Shown here piece by piece: positions 18,382-28,181 of a stretch of DNA of 64,000 nt. Location: contig NZ_AP021903.1 of assembly GCF_018326005.1 (NCBI RefSeq), positions 4,825,001-4,889,000 of the forward strand. The letters run 5' to 3'. The stretch comes from Pseudomonas sp. Seg1. Its GTDB lineage: Bacteria > Pseudomonadota > Gammaproteobacteria > Pseudomonadales > Pseudomonadaceae. Positions within the stretch are counted from its first letter, which is position 1. Every line of letters begins with the position of its first letter. The position numbers were made by a program, and so were the translations under genes. The notes under the pieces were generated by a model. That model saw only the letters and a program-made list of their open reading frames with translations, was not told the DNA's origin and did not search any database.

Positions 18382-20282
18382 GTTTCCGTCGTCGTTGGGA
18401 CATCAACACCCGCACCCAGCTGATCAGTCTGGGCCCGGCGCTGTTGCTGACCTTGTTGTTGATCAGTTTCTTTACCTTTGTGCGCATTCAGGATTTGCGC
18501 CAGGAGCTGAACCACACCGGCCAACTGATCGCCAACCAACTGGCGCCCGCCACCGAGTACGGGGTGATTTCCGGTAACAACGAAGTCCTCGAAAGCCTGC
18601 TCAAGGCCACGCTGGCGACGCCCAACGTGCGTTTTCTGGAAGTGCAGGACAGCGCCAACCGCATTCTGGTGTATGTCGAACAACCCGCGAACGCCCACAG
18701 CCGACCGCATCAGGTTGAAGTGTTTCAAGCGCCGGTGCGCTTGCAACGGATTGCCTTGCAGAATGACTTCTTCCAGGACGCCAAAGTCAGCAACGGCGGG
18801 GCCAGCGAGGACTATCTGGGGCGGGTGATCGTCGGTCTGTCCAACGATGCGTTCAGTCAGCGTCAGCAGGAAATCCTGCTCAAGGCAGGGATTCTGGCGT
18901 TGTTCGCCCTGCTCTTCACCTTTGTGCTGGCGCGACGTCTGGCCGGCAGTCTCTCGCAGCCGATTCGCGATATCGGCAACGCGGTCAAGGCGATTCAGGA
19001 CGGCGACTATAAAACCCCGCTGCCGATCGTCGATGACACCGAACTCGGTGCGTTGTCGCAGCACATCAACAACCTCGCCCAGGCGCTGGAACAGGCCAGC
19101 CGTGAACAGCAGCAGGCCATGGCGCAATTGATCCAGACCCGCGAAGAAGCGGAAAAGGCCAACAACGCCAAATCCGACTTCCTGGCGATGATGAGCCATG
19201 AATTGCGCACGCCCATGAACGGTGTGCTGGGCATGCTGCAATTACTCGAAACCACGGAGATGACCGAGGAGCAGATCGAATACGCCGCCCTCGCCTCCGA
19301 GTCCACCGAGCATCTGCTCAAGGTGATCAACGATATTCTCGACTTCTCGCGCATCGAGCGTTCGGAGCTGGAGCTTGAGCACATTCCGTTCAACCTCGCC
19401 GAACTGATCGGCGCCTGCGCGCAGTCGTTCCAGCACAGCGCGGTGCAACGTGGCCTGGCCCTCAATCTGCGGATTCCCGAGGACATGCGCGGTTTGCAGG
19501 TACAGGGCGATCCGACGCGGATCCGGCAGATCCTGGTCAACCTGGTCGGCAATGCTCTGAAGTTCACCGAGCAGGGCCGGGTCAGCATCGAGGCGCAATG
19601 GCAGTCGCTCGATCACGAGCTGCTGTGGTTCACCTGCTCGGTGCGCGACAGCGGCATCGGCATCTCGTCCGAGAGCCTGGAATCGATGTTCAACGCATTC
19701 CAGCAGGCAGACAGCTCGATTTCGCGGCGCTACGGCGGCACCGGGCTCGGCCTGTCGATCGCCCGCACCCTCGCCGAACGCATGGGCGGCACCTTGCGTG
19801 CCCAGAGCGAGGAAGGTCGCGGCTCGGTATTCACCCTGGAAATTCCGTTGGCTCTTTATAAGCAGGCGTTGCCACAACTGGCCGCCCCCCGTGCGCTGAA
19901 CGGCAATGGCCACGGCGAGGGGCGCAATGTGTTGCTGGTGGAAGACAACCCGGTCAACCAGACCGTGATTGAAGCAATGCTGCGCAGCCTGGGCTTTACT
20001 GTCAGTGTCGCCACCGACGGCGCGCAGGCAGTGCGCAGTGCCGAGGGCAATGATTTCGAAGTGATTTTGATGGACTGCCGTTTGCCGATCATCGATGGCT
20101 ATGAGGCCACCCGGCAGATTCGCCAGCTGGCCGGGCGCAACGACGTGCCGATCATCGCGCTGACTGCCAATGCTTTGCAGGGAGACCGCGAAACCTGTCT
20201 GTCTGCAGGGATGAACGATTATCTGGCGAAGCCGTTCAAACGTAATGATCTGCAGCAGATTCTGCAGCGGTGGGTGTCGTAG
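18378..20282 (+). CDS. hybrid sensor histidine kinase/response regulator (PA1611-like)
   Basis: BarA-type membrane kinase of 634 residues. A membrane helix at about 15-36, a periplasmic or extracytoplasmic segment to about 165, a second helix about 172-192, HAMP, a coiled coil, the H-box [12 protein letters not shown] near 275, N-box [11 protein letters not shown]-boxes DSGIGI and GTGLGLSIA, then one receiver domain with VEDNPVNQ, phospho-acceptor [10 protein letters not shown] and the KPF lysine. There is no HPt domain. The position just before fabA matches PA1611 of P. aeruginosa (from memory), a kinase reported to bind RetS and shift the Gac/Rsm balance. It is translationally coupled to the binding protein upstream. 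Confidence 0.88.
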   Translation: MSFRRRWDINTRTQLISLGPALLLTLLLISFFTFVRIQDLRQELNHTGQLIANQLAPATEYGVISGNNEVLESLLKATLATPNVRFLEVQDSANRILVYVEQPANAHSRPHQVEVFQAPVRLQRIALQNDFFQDAKVSNGGASEDYLGRVIVGLSNDAFSQRQQEILLKAGILALFALLFTFVLARRLAGSLSQPIRDIGNAVKAIQDGDYKTPLPIVDDTELGALSQHINNLAQALEQASREQQQAMAQLIQTREEAEKANNAKSDFLAMMSHELRTPMNGVLGMLQLLETTEMTEEQIEYAALASESTEHLLKVINDILDFSRIERSELELEHIPFNLAELIGACAQSFQHSAVQRGLALNLRIPEDMRGLQVQGDPTRIRQILVNLVGNALKFTEQGRVSIEAQWQSLDHELLWFTCSVRDSGIGISSESLESMFNAFQQADSSISRRYGGTGLGLSIARTLAERMGGTLRAQSEEGRGSVFTLEIPLALYKQALPQLAAPRALNGNGHGEGRNVLLVEDNPVNQTVIEAMLRSLGFTVSVATDGAQAVRSAEGNDFEVILMDCRLPIIDGYEATRQIRQLAGRNDVPIIALTANALQGDRETCLSAGMNDYLAKPFKRNDLQQILQRWVS

Positions 20283-20379
20283 TGATGGTCTTTCCACCAT
20301 CTGCGACTGGCGTGAAAAGCGAAAGTGCGGCAGTCTTAGGCACCCGAATGAGCCTCAAAAGGGGCTTGAATAAAAATTT

Positions 20380-20399
20380 CAGTGCACAAGTGTACATTC
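20380..20399. promoter_or_regulatory. FabR/DesT-like operator upstream of fabA
   Basis: The imperfect palindrome GTGCACAAGTGTAC at 20382-20395, with flanking AGT and ATT, resembles the GTACA-n-TGTAC core bound by the TetR-type regulators FabR and DesT at fabA and fabB genes. It lies about 130 bp before the fabA start. The assignment rests on similarity to remembered operator sequences. Confidence 0.45.
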
Positions 20400-20529
20400 A
20401 TGTCCTTGGTGCTGTGACTTTCACCACAACGCAATAGTCTATGAGTAGGCTGCCGGTTCGAGGCATGAACGCTTCGAACGGTCGGGAAGATTTGCCCCAC
20501 CTGCCGCATGGGATTATTGAGGAGCTCGC

Positions 20530-21045
20530 ATGACCAAACAAAACGCCTTTACTCGGGAAGATCTGCTGCGCTGCAGTCGCGGTGAGCTGTTCGGCCCAGG
20601 TAACGCGCAACTGCCCGCCCCGAACATGCTGATGGTCGATCGCATCACTCTGATCAGCGAAGAAGGCGGCAAGTACGGCAAAGGTGAATTGGTCGCCGAG
20701 CTGGATATCAACCCTGATCTGTGGTTCTTCGCGTGCCACTTCGAGGGCGATCCGGTGATGCCGGGCTGCCTGGGCCTGGACGCCATGTGGCAACTGGTTG
20801 GCTTCTTCCTCGGCTGGCAAGGCTTGCCGGGCCGTGGCCGTGCGCTGGGTTCGGGCGAAGTGAAATTCTTCGGCCAGGTCCTGCCGACCGCCAAGAAAGT
20901 CACCTACAACATTCATATCAAACGCGTCCTCAAGGGCAAGCTGAACCTGGCCATCGCCGATGGTTCGGTGACTGTCGACGGTCGCGAAATCTACACCGCC
21001 GAAGGCCTTCGCGTCGGCGTGTTCACCTCCACTGACAACTTCTAA
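20530..21045 (+). CDS. fabA: 3-hydroxydecanoyl-[ACP] dehydratase/isomerase FabA
   Basis: Dehydrates 3-hydroxydecanoyl-ACP and isomerises the trans-2 product to cis-3-decenoyl-ACP, the branch point of anaerobic unsaturated fatty acid synthesis. The 171-residue hotdog protein has the catalytic His70 and Asp84 ([17 protein letters not shown]) in their canonical places. A GAGGAG ribosome site precedes the ATG at 20530. fabB follows after 11 bp, so the two form the classical fabAB operon. A FabR/DesT-like palindrome lies upstream. Confidence 0.98.
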   Translation: MTKQNAFTREDLLRCSRGELFGPGNAQLPAPNMLMVDRITLISEEGGKYGKGELVAELDINPDLWFFACHFEGDPVMPGCLGLDAMWQLVGFFLGWQGLPGRGRALGSGEVKFFGQVLPTAKKVTYNIHIKRVLKGKLNLAIADGSVTVDGREIYTAEGLRVGVFTSTDNF

Positions 21046-21056
21046 GGGTTATTCGC

Positions 21057-22277
21057 ATGCGCCGCGTCGTTATCACTGGTCTGGGCATCGTTTCGTGCCT
21101 GGGCAATGACAAAGAGACCGTCTCCGCTAACCTGCGTGCAAGCCGCCCTGGCATCCGGTTCAACCCGGAATATGCTGAAATGGGTCTGCGTAGCCAGGTT
21201 TCCGGCTCCATCGACCTCAACCTTGAAGAACTGATCGATCGCAAGATCTATCGTTTCGTCGGCCACGCCGCGGCTTACGCCTACCTGGCCATGAAAGACG
21301 CGATCACTGACTCCGGCCTGACCGAAGAGCAAGTGTCCAACCCGCGTACCGGTCTGATTGCCGGCTCGGGTGGTGCGTCCACCTTGAACCAGATGGAAGC
21401 GCTGGACATCCTGCGCGAGAAAGGCGTGAAGCGCGTTGGCCCATACCGTGTAACGCGGACCATGAGCAGCACCGTTTCCGCTTGCCTGGCCACGCCGTTC
21501 AAGATCAAAGGCCTGAACTACTCCATCGCTTCTGCCTGCGCCACCAGTGCTCACTGCATCGGTACCGCCATGGAACAGATCCAGATGGGCAAACAGGACA
21601 TCGTCTTCGCCGGTGGCGGTGAAGAAGAGCACTGGAGCCAGTCGTTCCTGTTCGACGCAATGGGCGCACTGTCCAGCAAGCGTAACGACACCCCGGAACA
21701 AGCCTCGCGCGCCTACGACGCCGACCGTGACGGTTTCGTCATTGCTGGCGGTGGCGGCATGGTTGTGGTTGAAGAGCTGGAACACGCTCTGGCCCGTGGC
21801 GCAAAAATCTACGCGGAAATCGTTGGCTACGGCGCGACCTCCGACGGCTACGACATGGTTGCCCCGAGTGGCGAAGGCGCGATCCGCTGCATGCAGATGG
21901 CGATGTCCACCGTTGATACCCCGATCGACTACCTGAACACCCACGGCACTTCGACTCCGGTCGGCGACGTTGCGGAAATGAAAGGTGTGCGTGAAGTGTT
22001 CGGCGACAAGGCTCCAGCGATCAGCTCGACCAAGAGCCTGTCCGGTCACTCCCTGGGCGCCGCCGGCGTTCACGAAGCGATCTACTGCATGCTGATGATG
22101 GAAGGCAACTTCATTGCCGGTTCCGCCAACATCGACGAGCTGGACCCTGAAGTGGCCGATCTGCCGGTGCTGACCAAGACCCGCGAGAACGCCACCATCA
22201 ACACCGTGATGAGCAACAGCTTCGGCTTCGGCGGCACCAACGCCACGCTGGTACTGAAGCGCTGGGAAGGCAAGTAA
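21057..22277 (+). CDS. fabB: beta-ketoacyl-ACP synthase I FabB
   Basis: Condensing enzyme that elongates cis-3-decenoyl-ACP and other acyl-ACPs with malonyl-ACP. The 406-residue thiolase-fold protein shows the Cys161-His296-His331 triad ([20 protein letters not shown] and SGHSLGAAG) and the C-terminal [10 protein letters not shown] loop. Length and start match FabB of other pseudomonads. It is the second gene of the fabAB operon and is followed at once by a strong intrinsic terminator (22302-22334). Confidence 0.98.
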   Translation: MRRVVITGLGIVSCLGNDKETVSANLRASRPGIRFNPEYAEMGLRSQVSGSIDLNLEELIDRKIYRFVGHAAAYAYLAMKDAITDSGLTEEQVSNPRTGLIAGSGGASTLNQMEALDILREKGVKRVGPYRVTRTMSSTVSACLATPFKIKGLNYSIASACATSAHCIGTAMEQIQMGKQDIVFAGGGEEEHWSQSFLFDAMGALSSKRNDTPEQASRAYDADRDGFVIAGGGGMVVVEELEHALARGAKIYAEIVGYGATSDGYDMVAPSGEGAIRCMQMAMSTVDTPIDYLNTHGTSTPVGDVAEMKGVREVFGDKAPAISSTKSLSGHSLGAAGVHEAIYCMLMMEGNFIAGSANIDELDPEVADLPVLTKTRENATINTVMSNSFGFGGTNATLVLKRWEGK

Positions 22278-22301
22278 TTCCCCAGGCTTGAGCCACACAT
22301 G

Positions 22302-22334
22302 AAAACGCCCCGACTGGATCGGGGCGTTTTTTTT
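22302..22334 (+). terminator. rho-independent terminator after fabB
   Basis: GC-rich stem CGCCCCGA/TCGGGGCG with a short loop, preceded by AAAA and followed by eight Ts. It begins 25 bp after the fabB stop and ends the fabAB transcript. Confidence 0.92.
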
Positions 22335-22368
22335 CGCCTGCAGAAAGTAGCGGGAACACCACCGATCT

Positions 22369-22460
22369 CTGTGGGAGCTGGCTTGCCAGCGATGGCGTCA
22401 GCACGGGCAATATCTATGTTGTCTGACACTCCGCTATCGCTGGCAAGCCAGCTCCCACAG
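22369..22460. repeat. REP doublet
   Basis: Inverted pair CTGTGGGAGCTGGCTTGCCAG (22369 on) and its complement ending at 22460, in the 390-bp gap between fabB and the 62-residue gene. The rest of that gap holds the fabB terminator and the promoter region of the small gene; nothing else is seen there. Confidence 0.92.
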
Positions 22461-22669
22461 GGTTCTCGGGGTGTTCTGAAAATGAAACTTCTGTCATGAA
22501 ACTTACCGCCCTGCGACCGAATGTCGCGGATTACGCGGCCTGCAGCACTGTTGCGTTTTACGCAAGAATACGTTGCACGAATCAAGCGTTTACTTAGCAA
22601 GCTAACAAATCATATAAAAGAGTCCTGCACACGCCTTGCTGCAGATAACTTGAGATTTGGAGCTAGCAG

Positions 22670-22858
22670 ATGACTGTAAAAGTAACTGAACGCGACGATT
22701 CACACATGTCCCACGAAGGCGTAGCCGCCGGTATCCGTATCTGGGATGTGCATCAACAAGACTTGCTGGTCGGGATGTTCCACAACGAAATCGACGCCCA
22801 CAACTACAAGGCCGAACTGGAAGTGCAAGAGCAGCAACGGGATCTGAAATCCGCCTGA
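22670..22858 (+). CDS. conserved small protein, 62 residues
   Basis: Small acidic cytosolic protein with no signal or membrane segment. Visible features are a two-strand pattern around GIRIWDVHQQDLLVGMFHNEIDAHNYKAE and a charged helical C-terminus. I recall similar short proteins in many pseudomonads but know no function. The gene is supported by a GGAG ribosome site six bases before the ATG and a clean intrinsic terminator 22 bp after the stop. It is a single-gene transcript, convergent with the DUF2058 gene. Confidence 0.75.
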   Translation: MTVKVTERDDSHMSHEGVAAGIRIWDVHQQDLLVGMFHNEIDAHNYKAELEVQEQQRDLKSA

Positions 22859-22878
22859 TTCAACCACAGCATTGAAAA

Positions 22879-22910
22879 CGAAAAACCCCGCCATGAGCGG
22901 GGTTTTTCGT
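22879..22910. terminator. bidirectional intrinsic terminator
   Basis: Stem AACCCCGC/GCGGGGTT around CATGA, with an A-run on the left and a T-run on the right, so it can serve both the 62-residue gene (+) and the DUF2058 gene (-). Confidence 0.9.
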
Positions 22911-22928
22911 TGTTACAGCTTTATCGAT

Positions 22929-23471
22929 TTACCACATCAGATCGTCAGGGATCTGATAGGCCGCGTACGGATCGTCCTCGGTGCTGACCTCTTCAGTCTG
23001 TACATTGAGTTGCACGATACGCTGCGGATCGCGTTCCTGGATCTTCAGGGCCGCTTCACGCGGGATCACTTCGTAACCACCGGCATGGTGGACGATCGCC
23101 AGCGAACCGCTGCTGAGCTTGTTGCGCATCAGCGTGTTGACCGAGATGCGCTTGACCTTCTTGTCGTCGACGAAGTTGTAGTAGTCCTCGGTGGTCAGCT
23201 TCGGCAGACGCGAGACTTCGATCAACTGCTTGACCTGCGCAGCCCGGGCCTTGGCCTCGGCTTTCTCTTTCTGCTGACGGTTCAGCTCCTGGTCGCGCTT
23301 GACCTTCTCGGCCATGGCTTCCTGAGCGGCGCGCTGCTGCGAGTCATCCAGTTCGATCTGGCCTTTGTGGGCCAGACGCTGCTGCTTTTGCTTGTCCTTG
23401 CTGACCTGCTTGGCCTGCTTTTGGTTGACCAGACCTGCTTTGAGCAACTGATCGCGAAGGGAAATACTCAT
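22929..23471 (-). CDS. DUF2058 domain-containing protein (YaiL-like)
   Basis: Highly charged cytosolic protein of 180 residues. The N-terminal half is a long Lys/Gln/Glu-rich coiled coil (MSISLRDQLLKAGL start, then QKQAKQVSKDKQKQQR), and the C-terminal half has the DUF2058 motif DYYNFVDDKKVKRISVN and YEVIPREAALKI. The E. coli homologue YaiL is a putative nucleoprotein-type polysulphide-reduction relative by name only; no function is established here. The ATG at 23471 gives the standard start; a GTG four codons upstream is possible. It lies 24 bp after mazG in the same direction. Confidence 0.88.
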   Translation of the reverse strand: MSISLRDQLLKAGLVNQKQAKQVSKDKQKQQRLAHKGQIELDDSQQRAAQEAMAEKVKRDQELNRQQKEKAEAKARAAQVKQLIEVSRLPKLTTEDYYNFVDDKKVKRISVNTLMRNKLSSGSLAIVHHAGGYEVIPREAALKIQERDPQRIVQLNVQTEEVSTEDDPYAAYQIPDDLMW

Positions 23472-23495
23472 GTGCTTACTCACTTGGGCAGTTGC

Positions 23496-24332
23496 TCAGC
23501 CGCAGCTAGGCAAATTCTTTTCCTGACGTTTGGCTTCACCCCACAGGGCGTCCAACTCTTCGAGGGTGCAATCTTCTATGGGACGGTGGGTGTCGCGCAA
23601 TGCCTGTTCGATAAAACGGAAACGTCTTTCGAATTTGCCATTGGCGCCACGCAGTGCGGTTTCCGGGTCAACCTTCAGGTGCCGAGCCAGATTGACCACG
23701 GAAAACAGCAGGTCGCCGATCTCCTCCGCCACCGCTTGGGGATCGTTTTCGGACATGGCTTCGAGCACTTCATCGAGCTCTTCGCGGACTTTGTCGAGCA
23801 CGGGCAAGGCATCCGGCCAGTCGAAACCGACCTGCCCGGCGCGCTTCTGCAATTTGGCTGAACGGGACAATGCCGGCAGCGTTGCGGGCACATCATCGAG
23901 CAACGACAGTTGCTCGGGCGCGGCGGATTTCTCGGCGCGTTCTTCGGCCTTGATCTCCTCCCAGCGCTGCTTGACCTGCTCCTCAGTCAATCGCGGCACA
24001 TCCAGCGGCGCGTAGAGATCGCCGGTCGGGAACACATGCGGATGCCGACGAATCAGCTTGCGGGTGATGCTGTCGATCACCCCGGCAAATTCGAAACGCC
24101 CTTCTTCCCGGGCCAACTGACTGTAATAGACGACCTGAAACAGTAGGTCACCAAGCTCGCCCTGCAAGTGATCGAAATCACCACGCTCGATGGCGTCGGC
24201 CACTTCGTAGGCTTCTTCGAGGGTATGCGGGACGATGGTTGCGTAGGTTTGCTTGATGTCCCACGGGCAACCGTACTGCGGATCGCGCAGGCGGCTCATC
24301 AGGTGCAGCAGGTCTTCAAGGCTGTACATCAT
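23496..24332 (-). CDS. mazG: nucleoside triphosphate pyrophosphohydrolase MazG
   Basis: House-cleaning enzyme that hydrolyses (d)NTPs to monophosphates and pyrophosphate and lowers ppGpp levels in E. coli. The 278-residue protein has two MazG domains, each with an EExxE...ExxD metal site (TLEEAYEVADAIE, ELGDLLFQVV in the first; REELDEVLEA, EIGDLLFSVVN in the second). Two ATGs stand in tandem at 24332 and 24329. It lies downstream of relA, separated by a REP doublet. The mazG-relA neighbourhood fits joint control of the stringent response. Confidence 0.96.
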   Translation of the reverse strand: MMYSLEDLLHLMSRLRDPQYGCPWDIKQTYATIVPHTLEEAYEVADAIERGDFDHLQGELGDLLFQVVYYSQLAREEGRFEFAGVIDSITRKLIRRHPHVFPTGDLYAPLDVPRLTEEQVKQRWEEIKAEERAEKSAAPEQLSLLDDVPATLPALSRSAKLQKRAGQVGFDWPDALPVLDKVREELDEVLEAMSENDPQAVAEEIGDLLFSVVNLARHLKVDPETALRGANGKFERRFRFIEQALRDTHRPIEDCTLEELDALWGEAKRQEKNLPSCG

Positions 24333-24353
24333 TTTTCTTTCTCACCACAAAAC

Positions 24354-24442
24354 CCTGTGGGAGCTGGCTTGCCAGCGATGGCGTCAGCTCGGCTCTCCGG
24401 AAAGACCGAGTTGTCTGCATCGCTGGCAAGCCAGCTCCCACA
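24354..24442. repeat. REP doublet between relA and mazG
   Basis: Inverted pair with cores CTGTGGGAGCTGGCTTGCCAG and CTGGCAAGCCAGCTCCCACA, 39 bp apart, inside the 127-bp gap between two co-directional genes. Confidence 0.92.
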
Positions 24443-24459
24443 TTGGGTCGAAGCCATGT

Positions 24460-26703
24460 TCACGGAGTGCGGTTACGCCGCGTTTCGATGATGTTCGGCA
24501 ACTGCGAAATCCGCCCCAGCAAGCGTCCCAGCGCGTCCAGCCCCGGGATCTCGATGGTCAGCGACATCAGCGCGGTGTTGTCTTCCTTGTTCGAGCGGGT
24601 GTTGACCGCCAGCACGTTGATCCGCTCGTTGAGCAGCACCTGCGAGACGTCGCGCAGCAGACCGGAACGGTCGTAGGCGCGGATGACGATGTCCACCGGA
24701 TAGGTGAGCACCGGCACCGGGCCCCAGCTGACCTGAATGATCCGCTCCGGCTCACGCCCGCCCAGTTGCAGCACCGAGGCGCAGTCCTGACGGTGAATGC
24801 TCACGCCACGGCCCTGGGTGATGTAACCGACAATCGCGTCGCCCGGCAGCGGCTGGCAGCAACCCGCCATCTGGGTCATCAGGTTGCCGACGCCCTGGAT
24901 CTGAATGTCGCCACGCTTGCCCGGTTTGTACCCGGTGGCTTTGCGCGGAATCAGTTCCAGCTGTTCGTTGCCGCGTTCCGGCTCGACCAGTTGCTGCGCC
25001 AGGTTGACCAGTTGCGCAAGACGCAGGTCGCCGGCACCGAGGGCGGCGAACATGTCCTCGGCGGTTTTCATGTTGGCCTTGTCGGCCAGCTTGTCGAAAT
25101 CCACCGCAGGCAGACCGAGACGCGTCAGTTCGCGCTCGATCAGGGTTTTACCGGCCGCAACGTTCTGGTCGCGGGCCTGCAATTTGAACCAGTGAACGAT
25201 CTTCGCCCGTGCCCGCGAGGTGGTGACGTAACCCAGGTTGGAGTTCAGCCAGTCACGGCTCGGTGTGCCGTGTTTGCTGGTGATGATCTCGACCTGCTCA
25301 CCGGTCTGCAGGCTGTAGTTGAGCGGCACGATGCGCCCGTTGATCTTCGCGCCACGGCAGTTGTGGCCGATCTCGGTGTGCACGCGGTAGGCAAAGTCCA
25401 GCGGCGTCGCGCCTTTCGGCAAGTCGATGGCATGACCGTCGGGGGTGAAGATGTACACCCGATCCGGCTCGATATCGACCCGCAGCTGTTCAGCCAGACC
25501 GCCGATGTCGCCCAACTCTTCGTGCCACTCGAGCACCTGACGCAGCCAGGAGATTTTCTCTTCGTAGTGATTGGAGCCGGATTTGACGTCAGTACCTTTG
25601 TAGCGCCAGTGCGCGCAAACCCCGAGCTCGGCTTCTTCGTGCATGGAATGGGTGCGGATCTGCACCTCCAGCACTTTGCCTTCCGGGCCGATCACCGCGG
25701 TGTGCAGCGAGCGGTAGCCGTTCTCTTTCGGGTTGGCGATGTAGTCGTCGAATTCTTTCGGGATGTGCCGCCACAACGTGTGGACGATGCCAAGCGCGGT
25801 GTAGCAGTCGCGCATTTCCGGCACCAGCACACGAACGGCGCGAACGTCGTAGATCTGGCTGAATTCCAGACCCTTGCGCTGCATTTTGCGCCAGATCGAA
25901 TAAATGTGTTTGGCCCGGCCGCTGATGTCGGCGTCGACACCGGTGGCCTGCAGTTCGTCCTTGAGCTGGGTCATCACGTCGGCGATGAAACGCTCACGAT
26001 CCAGCCGTCGCTCGTGGAGCAACTTGGCGATCTGTTTGTATTGATCAGGTTCCAGGTAACGGAAGGACAAGTCCTCCAGTTCCCATTTGATATGGCCGAT
26101 GCCGAGGCGGTGCGCGAGCGGCGCATAGATGTCGAAGACTTCCCGGGCGACGCGGTTGCGCTTTTCGTCGTCGGCAGTTTTCACCGCACGAATGGCGCAG
26201 GTACGTTCGGCCAGTTTGATCAGCGCGACACGCACATCGTCGACCATCGCCACGAGCATCTTGCGCAGGTTTTCCACCTGCCCTTGCGTACCCATGACCA
26301 TCGACTGGCGCGGGCTGAGGCTGGCACTGATCGCGGCCATGCGTTGCACGCCGTCGATCAGTTTGGCCACCACCGGGCCGAAGCGCTGGCCGACGGCCGC
26401 GAGTTCGATCTGGCCTTCACGGACACCGCGATAAAGAACGGCGGCGACCAGCGAATCCTGATCGAGCTTGAGGTCGGCGAGAATCTCGGCGATTTCCAGA
26501 CCAGTACTGAAACTGCCGGAGCCTTCGGCCCACAGATTCTTCTTGGCATTGGACTGTTGTTCGGCCTCGCGAGCGAACTCGCAGGCTTCTTTCAAGGCTT
26601 CGCGATCCAGTGCCAGATCGACACTGACCGCGTGATCGAGCCAAGCCTCGAGATTGATACTGCCGTCAGTGTTGATCGGCTGGTGTGCTCTCACCTGTAC
26701 CAT
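24460..26703 (-). CDS. relA: GTP pyrophosphokinase RelA (ppGpp synthetase)
   Basis: Ribosome-associated synthetase that makes (p)ppGpp from ATP and GTP/GDP during amino-acid starvation. The 747-residue protein has a degenerate N-terminal hydrolase domain (VLYRGVREGQ stands where an HDxxED site would be), a synthetase domain with GRAKHIYSIWRKM, the RelA-type EFDD motif and GYRSLHTAV, then a TGS domain (VYIFTPDGHAIDLPKG), a zinc-finger CCQPLPGD segment and a C-terminal ACT domain. This marks it as monofunctional RelA rather than SpoT. It lies about 100 bp after rlmD in the same direction. Confidence 0.97.
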   Translation of the reverse strand: MVQVRAHQPINTDGSINLEAWLDHAVSVDLALDREALKEACEFAREAEQQSNAKKNLWAEGSGSFSTGLEIAEILADLKLDQDSLVAAVLYRGVREGQIELAAVGQRFGPVVAKLIDGVQRMAAISASLSPRQSMVMGTQGQVENLRKMLVAMVDDVRVALIKLAERTCAIRAVKTADDEKRNRVAREVFDIYAPLAHRLGIGHIKWELEDLSFRYLEPDQYKQIAKLLHERRLDRERFIADVMTQLKDELQATGVDADISGRAKHIYSIWRKMQRKGLEFSQIYDVRAVRVLVPEMRDCYTALGIVHTLWRHIPKEFDDYIANPKENGYRSLHTAVIGPEGKVLEVQIRTHSMHEEAELGVCAHWRYKGTDVKSGSNHYEEKISWLRQVLEWHEELGDIGGLAEQLRVDIEPDRVYIFTPDGHAIDLPKGATPLDFAYRVHTEIGHNCRGAKINGRIVPLNYSLQTGEQVEIITSKHGTPSRDWLNSNLGYVTTSRARAKIVHWFKLQARDQNVAAGKTLIERELTRLGLPAVDFDKLADKANMKTAEDMFAALGAGDLRLAQLVNLAQQLVEPERGNEQLELIPRKATGYKPGKRGDIQIQGVGNLMTQMAGCCQPLPGDAIVGYITQGRGVSIHRQDCASVLQLGGREPERIIQVSWGPVPVLTYPVDIVIRAYDRSGLLRDVSQVLLNERINVLAVNTRSNKEDNTALMSLTIEIPGLDALGRLLGRISQLPNIIETRRNRTP

Positions 26704-26804
26704 CTTGCTTTACCTTCCCTACGACGCAGATTCAATGCGTCAAATCGCTGACCTTCGTTGCCCGTTTGCGCTCGCGGGGCTAAAGCGAGCGCTGCGCGGA
26801 CAGA

Positions 26805-28181
26805 TCAGACGGATTCAGACGAGCCATCCTGGCTCGCTTCAAATAACGCCATGGCCTCGACATGTGCCGTCTGAGGAAACATATCGAGAATCCCGGCACG
26901 TTTTAACCGGTAGCCCTGCTTGATCAATTCGACCGTATCGCGCGCCAGAGTTGCAGGGTTGCACGACACATATACCAACCGCTTGGCACCCAGGGTCGCA
27001 AGCTTGCGCACCACCTCGAAAGCACCGTCACGCGGTGGGTCCAAGAGTACCGCAGAAAAGCCGTTTCCGATCCACTGGGCATCGGTCAAAGGCTGGGATA
27101 AATCGGCTTGAAAAAACTTTGTGTTATGCAAATTGTTGCTAGCGGCGTTCGCGGCGGCGCGATCGACCATGGTCTGCACGCCCTCCACCGCCACCACTTC
27201 GCGCACGCTTTGGGCCAGCGGCAAGGCGAAGTTGCCCAAGCCGCAGAACAGATCGAGTACACGCTCATCGCGAGTCGGCTTCAGCCAGTCCAGCGCTTGC
27301 GCGACCATCGCTTCGTTGACCCCGGCGTTGACCTGAATGAAATCTCCCGGCCGCCAGGCCAGATCCAGCCCCCACTGCTCCAGGCGATAGCCCAGCGACT
27401 GGGTGATGTCGACCGGTTGCGGTTCGCCTTCGCCATGCAGCCACAGTTGCGCTTCATGGAACTGGCAGAAGTCCTTGAGAATCGTCAGATCCGCTTCGGA
27501 CAACGGCGCCATGTGCCGCAACAGCACCGCCAGCGATGAACCGCTGAACAACTCGACATGGCCCAGCGCTTGCGGTTTGCTCAGGCGACGAAGCATCTCC
27601 GGCAGCCGGGTCATGATCGGTTGCAAGGGCTGTACCAGCACCGGGCATTCGCTGATGGCGACGATGTCCTGACTGCCGGCGGCGCGGAAACCGACATCGA
27701 GCTTTTTCGCCTTTATGTCCCAGCGCACCGCAATGCGGGCACGACGGCGATAGCCGAACTCAGGGCCGGTCAACGGCGCTGCCCACTCTTGCGGTTCGAC
27801 ACCGGCAACCTTCGCCAATTGCTCGGCGAGCATGCGCTGTTTCAGGGCAAGCTGTTCGCTGTGGGGCAAATGCTGAACACTGCAACCGCCGCAGCGGCCG
27901 GCGTGCTGACACGGTGCCGGGCGGCGCAGCTCACTGGCCTTGAACACCCGTTCGGTGCGCGCCTCGACCACTTTGCCGTGGGCGCCGAGCACCCGCGCCT
28001 CGACCTCTTCACCGGCGAGGGCGCCGAGGACAAACCAGGTTTTACCTTCGAAAAACGCGATACCGCGACCGTCATTGGCCAGACGCTCGATGGTCAAGCG
28101 CTGTTTTTTGCCGGTCGGGATTTGCGGGGCCTTGCTGCCGCCGGTGGGCTGGAAGCGCAGGCCTCTCTCGTGCTTGGCCAT
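26805..28181 (-). CDS. rlmD: 23S rRNA (uracil-1939-C5)-methyltransferase RlmD
   Basis: Iron-sulphur SAM enzyme that methylates U1939 of 23S rRNA (old name rumA). The 458 residues show an N-terminal TRAM domain (about 25-85), the cluster cysteines C91, C97 and C100 ([10 protein letters not shown]) with a fourth near 178, the SAM motif [13 protein letters not shown] near 305, DPPRDGA, and the catalytic cysteine in [12 protein letters not shown]. The start overlaps the cysM stop by one base (TGATG). The relA-rlmD-cysM order matches P. aeruginosa from memory. Confidence 0.96.
   Translation of the reverse strand: MAKHERGLRFQPTGGSKAPQIPTGKKQRLTIERLANDGRGIAFFEGKTWFVLGALAGEEVEARVLGAHGKVVEARTERVFKASELRRPAPCQHAGRCGGCSVQHLPHSEQLALKQRMLAEQLAKVAGVEPQEWAAPLTGPEFGYRRRARIAVRWDIKAKKLDVGFRAAGSQDIVAISECPVLVQPLQPIMTRLPEMLRRLSKPQALGHVELFSGSSLAVLLRHMAPLSEADLTILKDFCQFHEAQLWLHGEGEPQPVDITQSLGYRLEQWGLDLAWRPGDFIQVNAGVNEAMVAQALDWLKPTRDERVLDLFCGLGNFALPLAQSVREVVAVEGVQTMVDRAAANAASNNLHNTKFFQADLSQPLTDAQWIGNGFSAVLLDPPRDGAFEVVRKLATLGAKRLVYVSCNPATLARDTVELIKQGYRLKRAGILDMFPQTAHVEAMALFEASQDGSSESV

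Noticed and set aside
17461..20282. Binding protein and kinase as part of an ABC importer
   Set aside because: No permease or ATPase gene lies nearby, and the next genes are fabAB.
24253..26751. 832-residue plus-strand ORF opposite relA
   Set aside because: Antisense shadow of relA in a GC-rich genome, with no motif of its own.
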